Source: Meghimatium bilineatum
Taxonomy: Eukaryota; Mollusca; Gastropoda; Stylommatophora; Philomycidae
NCBI GenBank assembly: GCA_034231615.1
Contig: CM067316.1
Location: 26,712,093-26,776,092 of the forward strand
Reading direction: 5' to 3'
DNA length: 64,000 bases
Both the position numbers and the translations under genes were made by a program. The notes below the pieces were generated by a model. It was not told the DNA's origin, did not search any database, and saw only the letters and a list, made by a program, of their open reading frames with translations. Shown piece after piece: positions 1 through 64,000 of the stretch (positions are counted from its first letter, which is position 1; every line of letters starts with the position of its first letter).

Positions 1-655
1 CCCAATGTTACATTTTTAGTTCAATTGATATATATATATTTCAAATTTACCAGTTGCTCATAGGTCGATACATATTGCGAAAATGGGTATACATGTTTTG
101 GGCTTGTTTTTCACCCCTTGGTATGTCGCTAGCGCATGAAATGACGGGCTTAATTAATACCGTGTATAAGTGTCAATGTGCAGGAAAAAAAGACAACTCG
201 ATTTTGACTGTGGCTAATTTTAAAACGTCAGCTTTAGCTCAGTTGTGTTACTATATTTAGAATATACCAGATTGATATATCGACTAGGTGACCTGACCAC
301 AAAGTACATAAATGACAGTTGAATATTTGTGCACTTCTCCAAACCCTGATTGTTCTGTTATCCAACATACATACATACACGCTACTTGATACGATATCCG
401 CCGCTACAACAAGCACTCTCCGTCTGTGTATACAACTTCTATTCACTTGATTTATTTTCATTCTTTCCACTTAAGTGTCCCTGAATCAAAACCGCAAATG
501 CAGCCTTTTTTTTTTTTTTTTTTTTCCAAGTTCCGTGACAAGAATAGGCAGTCAAAATATAAACCGACCTTTAGAAATCTTCAAATAAACTGGGGCATAG
601 AATGACAAATTTGGGCATAGAATGACAAAATTATGTAAATCATTCCCTTTTAAAT
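1..655. other. No gene recognised, 5' edge
   Basis: AT-rich sequence with a poly-T run at 507-525 and a 2-copy 18-bp repeat (gcatagaatgacaaa, 595-630). No promoter elements, exons or transposon proteins could be supported. Confidence 0.6.
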
Positions 656-851
656 CAGTGTTTCCCAACCCTTTTTATTTTATTATGTCGTTCTAAAATT
701 CAGACCCCCCGACCACTTATGTAACATTTTTTTTAATATTGAAAAACTGGATTATTCCCCTCTGTATTGCCCTTCTCCCCCTTCTCGAATAATCAGATTG
801 GTTTGTTTTATAATCAAGTTGCCCTGTGGGTCGTGGGTTGGAGAAACACTG
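656..851. mobile_element. hAT-type MITE, 196 bp
   Basis: It begins cagtgtttcccaaccc and ends gggttggagaaacactg, imperfect terminal inverted repeats of the CAGnG...CnCTG type used by hAT elements. Flanking 8-mers ttttaaat and ctttagat match at 6 of 8 positions, consistent with an old target duplication. No coding capacity. Confidence 0.6.
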
Positions 852-1026
852 CTTTAGATTGTGTTCACTATTTCAATTGATAAGCGTGTGCAAAATACAA
901 ATATAGCAGTACTATTAGTTTGTAATTGTGTAGACTTTTTCATGAGTTTTGAGTGTGTGTTTTATTTCTGTAGCATTTCAACTAGTTGATACAGTTATCC
1001 ATACTCTGTAATTGTATATTTCATTG

Positions 1027-1362
1027 TAATTCTAACAACTTTGGAAAAAGTCATTCTCACAACCTTGGAACAGAGTAATTTTTACAACTGGGAGAAAAGT
1101 AATTCTAACAACCTTGGAACAAAATATTTTTCACAACCTTGGAACAGAGTAATTTTTACAACCTGGAAAAAAGTAATTCTAACAACCTTGGGACAAAGTA
1201 ATTTTCACAAACTTAGAACGGAGTAATTTTTACAACCAGGAAAAAGTAATTCTAACAACCTTGGAACAAAGTAATTTACACAAACTTAGAACAGAGTAAT
1301 TTTTACAACCTGGAAAAAGTAAATCTAACAACTTTGGAACAAAGTAATTCTCACAAATATAT
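1027..1362. repeat. Minisatellite, about 31-bp unit
   Basis: About ten imperfect copies built on taattctaacaaccttggaa and taatttttacaacctgg. The array creates artificial open frames on both strands. Confidence 0.85.
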
Positions 1363-1504
1363 TGTTGAATCAGAGAAAGACATAAACTTTCAAGTAATTT
1401 TTTAAGAAAGTATGCTGTGAAGCATAACCAGAAAATGAAGATAATCATCCATCTTACTCTGCATTTGTTCTTTCTTAAGCTTGTGCTAATGATTAAGATG
1501 CAGT

Positions 1505-1710
1505 CTGAAACATAGAGTGTGGTTGTGTCATGGTTTACAGCTTGACATTGATATCTGTGCCTTTTGGTCTGACACATCCAACTTCATCATGGTATTTTTG
1601 GATCACTTTAACCTACAAGGTAGAGTAGCTAACTCCTTTCTCAACCCTCCTTAGCTTCCTCTTGCGACATACAATATTACTATTTCGTGCTCTCATTTTG
1701 GGTCATACAA
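1505..1710 (-). mobile_element. SINE-like family A copy, diverged
   Basis: On the minus strand it aligns with the copies at 6215 and 29218: gtcatggtttacag, tttggtctgacacatccaac, and a 5' end at about 1710 (tcattttgggtcata). It is older than the others by visible divergence. Confidence 0.6.
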
Positions 1711-1884
1711 ATACACCTGACAATGTCAGAGTGGTGGCGTCTGAGGGCTGTAGTATAACTGGTTTCTAGTGACACCAAAAGTAAAATACATTTTTTAAAT
1801 TACAAAAATATTAATAATTTCAAGTCTTTTTTGAGAAGATTAATGATACCATCAGATACTGTACCCTGTATGACCATCTTAATA

Positions 1885-2012
1885 TCGAAGTACAGTTACT
1901 GCTGTGATTGCAAGTATGTTACAATTACTGCTGTGATTGTAATTATGCTACAATTACTGCTATGATTACAAGTATGCTACAATTACTACATTGATGGCAA
2001 GTAAGCTACAAC
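1885..2012. repeat. Minisatellite, about 32 bp x 4
   Basis: Four diverged copies of tacaattactgctgtgattg plus spacer. Confidence 0.7.
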
Positions 2013-2770
2013 TGACGCAGTACTTTATTTTGTACTTTGAAAATGTGATTACTATTTGAGAAAGTAATACCAAACCTCTGCCTACTTGGAGGTTAGGAGA
2101 CATTGCTCTCCTATCTGCATTATACGGAACAATACAAGAATCAGTGGGCAGGTTTCTACAGAACAAATAGAAATCATAATTAAACAGAACGAAATTCCGA
2201 TAAAGTTGTATATACCAACGTATCCAATATTCGACACATTGCGCGATGAGAGTCCCTGACCACTCGACATGTGCGCAACACACTAAGTGGGAGATGGATG
2301 GCCAGTTCAATGCGAGCAAATCGCTATTTTAAGTTACAAATTTCCGAGATAGTGCAATAGCATATGAAATTTAAAAGTTTGTATGTTGTCACGGGATTTG
2401 TCCTCTGATTCCTGTATTGAACCCATTATACTCCCTCAACTGTGCGGCATAACAACCAATTTGTACAACAGGGGATACTGTACAGTGCATGGCTGCTCAC
2501 TCGAACTCAGAACCCTTTTAGTGATATGTTAGAGTACTAGCAATTGAGTATAGCACACCTTGATTGATGCTGAATAAATACTTAATCATATATGTACTAA
2601 TAGAGTCATTTTTATTCATGGTAAATATTCCATTGTTCATGTTTTATTCATTGATAGCTTTGTGTTCCCAGTGTGATTAAAACCTGTGTTTTGAAAGTAT
2701 TCATTGATGAACATTTCAAGTCAGTGACCACAGTGTTATTTGTTAAGCTATTATTTCCGTGATAAAATAA
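2013..2770. other. No gene recognised upstream of putative exon 1
   Basis: Non-repetitive AT-rich DNA. It would hold the promoter and 5' UTR if exon 1 is the true first coding exon, but I see no clear TATA box or initiator. Confidence 0.4.
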
Positions 2771-2866
2771 GGACTAAATGTTTTAAATAGTTTCTACCCG
2801 TTGGTAAGTTTGAGTAAGAAAACAGTGTTAAAAGCGGCCGAATGTCCGGTACCACAGCGTGTGTGT

Positions 2867-62638
<59,772 letters not shown>

Positions 62639-62639
62639 G

Positions 62640-62915
62640 TAAGTAAAAGCAGTTTCAATTGTATTTATGCTACAGATGTTCTATTGTTTGACAGCAAAAC
62701 TTGCTGGAATATCTTCATCTCTAGTACATAAAAAAGGAGATATTCTTCATTTGTTTAGTAATGTGCTTACACATTAAAGTTGCCACTTCTCTAAATTATT
62801 GCTGGCACAGTTAGAAACAGTACATGACAACTTACTTCATAAGGTAGCAACCATTTACTCACCGTGGCAACCAACTGTTCTAGACATTGAAATTCATGTT
62901 ATCAATTGTGAATCT
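62640..62915. other. Start of intron 11, no gene recognised
   Basis: AT-rich sequence after the exon 11 donor. Confidence 0.5.
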
Positions 62916-62917
62916 AT

Positions 62918-63060
62918 CTACTGCCAAAGATGGATGTGTTGGACTATTGATGCAAATAACATGGCAACACAATGCATTTCCATTCTATGGACTACATCCA
63001 ACTATAAATTTTGTAAATTAAACAAGAGAAATCCTGTGGGAGTTTGAGAATGAATCTATC
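62918..63060 (+). mobile_element. SINE-like family B copy
   Basis: Contains aaagatggatgtgttggact, ttgatgcaaataacatggca and cattctatggactacatcca, ending gggagtttgagaatgaatct. Confidence 0.68.
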
Positions 63061-63462
63061 TATCTATAAACTCATAACCCGTCTGGGTCATAGAGGTACC
63101 ACATTGGATGCTTCAGCACACAGAGTCCCCCAGCAATTTCTATCTTCGATGATGCAGATAAGTGAGGAGAAATCTTATCCATTCATTGATGTTGTCTGTT
63201 GTCCATATCTTTATTTGCCCTCCTCTGATCTCCCTCCTTCTATGGTTCCCTGCAATATTGTTTTGTGACAAGGAATCATGTCTGCATACATGCCCAAATG
63301 ATGCTAGTTTTCGTCATTTCACTATTGAAAATAATGTTTCTTGTAGAACTGCATACATCTCTATTTGGAATAAACAATTTGTTATGACTGGTAGTGATTA
63401 GTCACCTGATACCAATGTCTTACCTAAATCATTTGGTTAATAAACATGTCAGCAGAATCCAA

Positions 63463-63772
63463 ACACAACACAATCCAGCTATGTAAACACAATCCGGCTA
63501 TGTAAGCACAACACAATCCGGCTATGTAAGCACAACACAATCCGGCTATGTAAGCACAACACAATCCGGCTATGTAAGCACAACACAATCCGGCTATGTA
63601 CGCACAACACAATCCGGCTATGTAAGCACAACACAATCCGGCTATGTAAACACAACACAATCCGGCTATGTAAACACAACACAATCCGGCTATGTAAACA
63701 CAACACAATCCGGCTATGTAAGCACAACACAATCCGGCTATGTAAACACAACACAATCCGGCTATGTAAACT
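63463..63772. repeat. Minisatellite, 24 bp x 12.5
   Basis: Copies of acacaatccggctatgtaag plus caca (aaca in some), nearly uniform. Minus-strand Cys-rich frames over it are by-products. Confidence 0.97.
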
Positions 63773-64000
63773 CCCTCATGTAAATGTAAGTGCGCTGGAT
63801 GATATCAGGAAGACTCTTCTTCCTACAAGACCAGAAAAATGGAACAATGCTACAACTGCAGGCAGATAGCATTTGATCACATGACATTGGATCAAGTGGC
63901 AATAGCCCAGGAGTTCGTTGGATCACTGTATAAGAAATCAGTTGGTTTATTCTGAGAAAGGTTTGCTATGAATGATATAGCAAGGTTTATTAAGAATGAT
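63773..64000. other. Right edge, not identified
   Basis: A short open stretch near 63795-63870 reads ALDDIRKTLLPTRPEKWNNA, which looks protein-like but does not resemble the p85 inter-SH2 region and is soon closed by stops; possibly a transposon fragment. Confidence 0.3.

Noticed and set aside
63795-63990. Exon of the inter-SH2 region of p85
   Set aside because: The short readable peptide does not resemble the p85 coiled coil and stops follow quickly.

Overview
This window looks like intron-rich invertebrate animal DNA, most likely from a mollusc and possibly a gastropod. That placement is inference, not a sequence match. It rests on long introns with GT-AG splice sites, many fragments of animal non-LTR retrotransposons, tRNA-derived SINEs, hAT transposons, a SPIN-like element, and an animal PI3-kinase regulatory subunit of the invertebrate type that carries a C1 domain. 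There is no operon structure, rRNA, CRISPR array or bacterial signal.

One host gene can be supported. It lies on the + strand and appears to run through almost the whole window and out of its right edge. Eleven exons were assembled by reading through splice sites, and the codon phase agrees at all ten junctions. The joined product (486 residues if the first ATG is right) has an N-terminal stretch of unknown type, a proline-containing linker, a C1 zinc domain with perfect H/C spacing, a p85-type RhoGAP (BH) domain, and a complete N-terminal SH2 domain almost identical to that of p85. The inter-SH2 coiled coil and C-terminal SH2 should lie beyond base 64000. Exon 1 (2867-3031) is the least certain part. 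It is 22 kb from exon 2 and is joined only by compatible phase and a good donor.

The introns are mostly repeats. About forty minisatellite arrays (units about 18-70 bp, up to 2.5 kb long) occur, with at least one in all but the shortest intron. Main arrays are 8.46-8.94, 11.3-12.0, 20.6-21.7, 27.9-29.0, 30.3-31.5, 34.4-34.8, 38.2-40.75, 41.8-42.7, 44.8-45.4, 57.7-58.1, 61.8-62.2 and 63.5-63.8 kb. The 53-bp array at 27.9 kb is seeded by a copy of the C1-domain exon, and related 33-bp arrays lie on both sides of the RhoGAP exon at 41.4 kb.

Transposable elements: decayed LINE reverse transcriptase or RNase H pieces at 4.6-5.6, 13.9-15.2, 18.3-19.1, 19.3-20.4, 21.9-23.45, 24.6-25.0, 32.5, 37.3-38.0, 46.3-48.5, 56.6-57.0, 58.5 and 60.1-61.6 kb; a broken hAT transposase at 52.1-53.6 kb; a 174-bp SPIN-like MITE with a perfect 8-bp target duplication at 35.76 kb; two other hAT-type MITEs; and at least four SINE-like families, two of which share their 3' end with each other and, in the last 17 bp, with a LINE. 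All transposon reading frames seen are broken or truncated.
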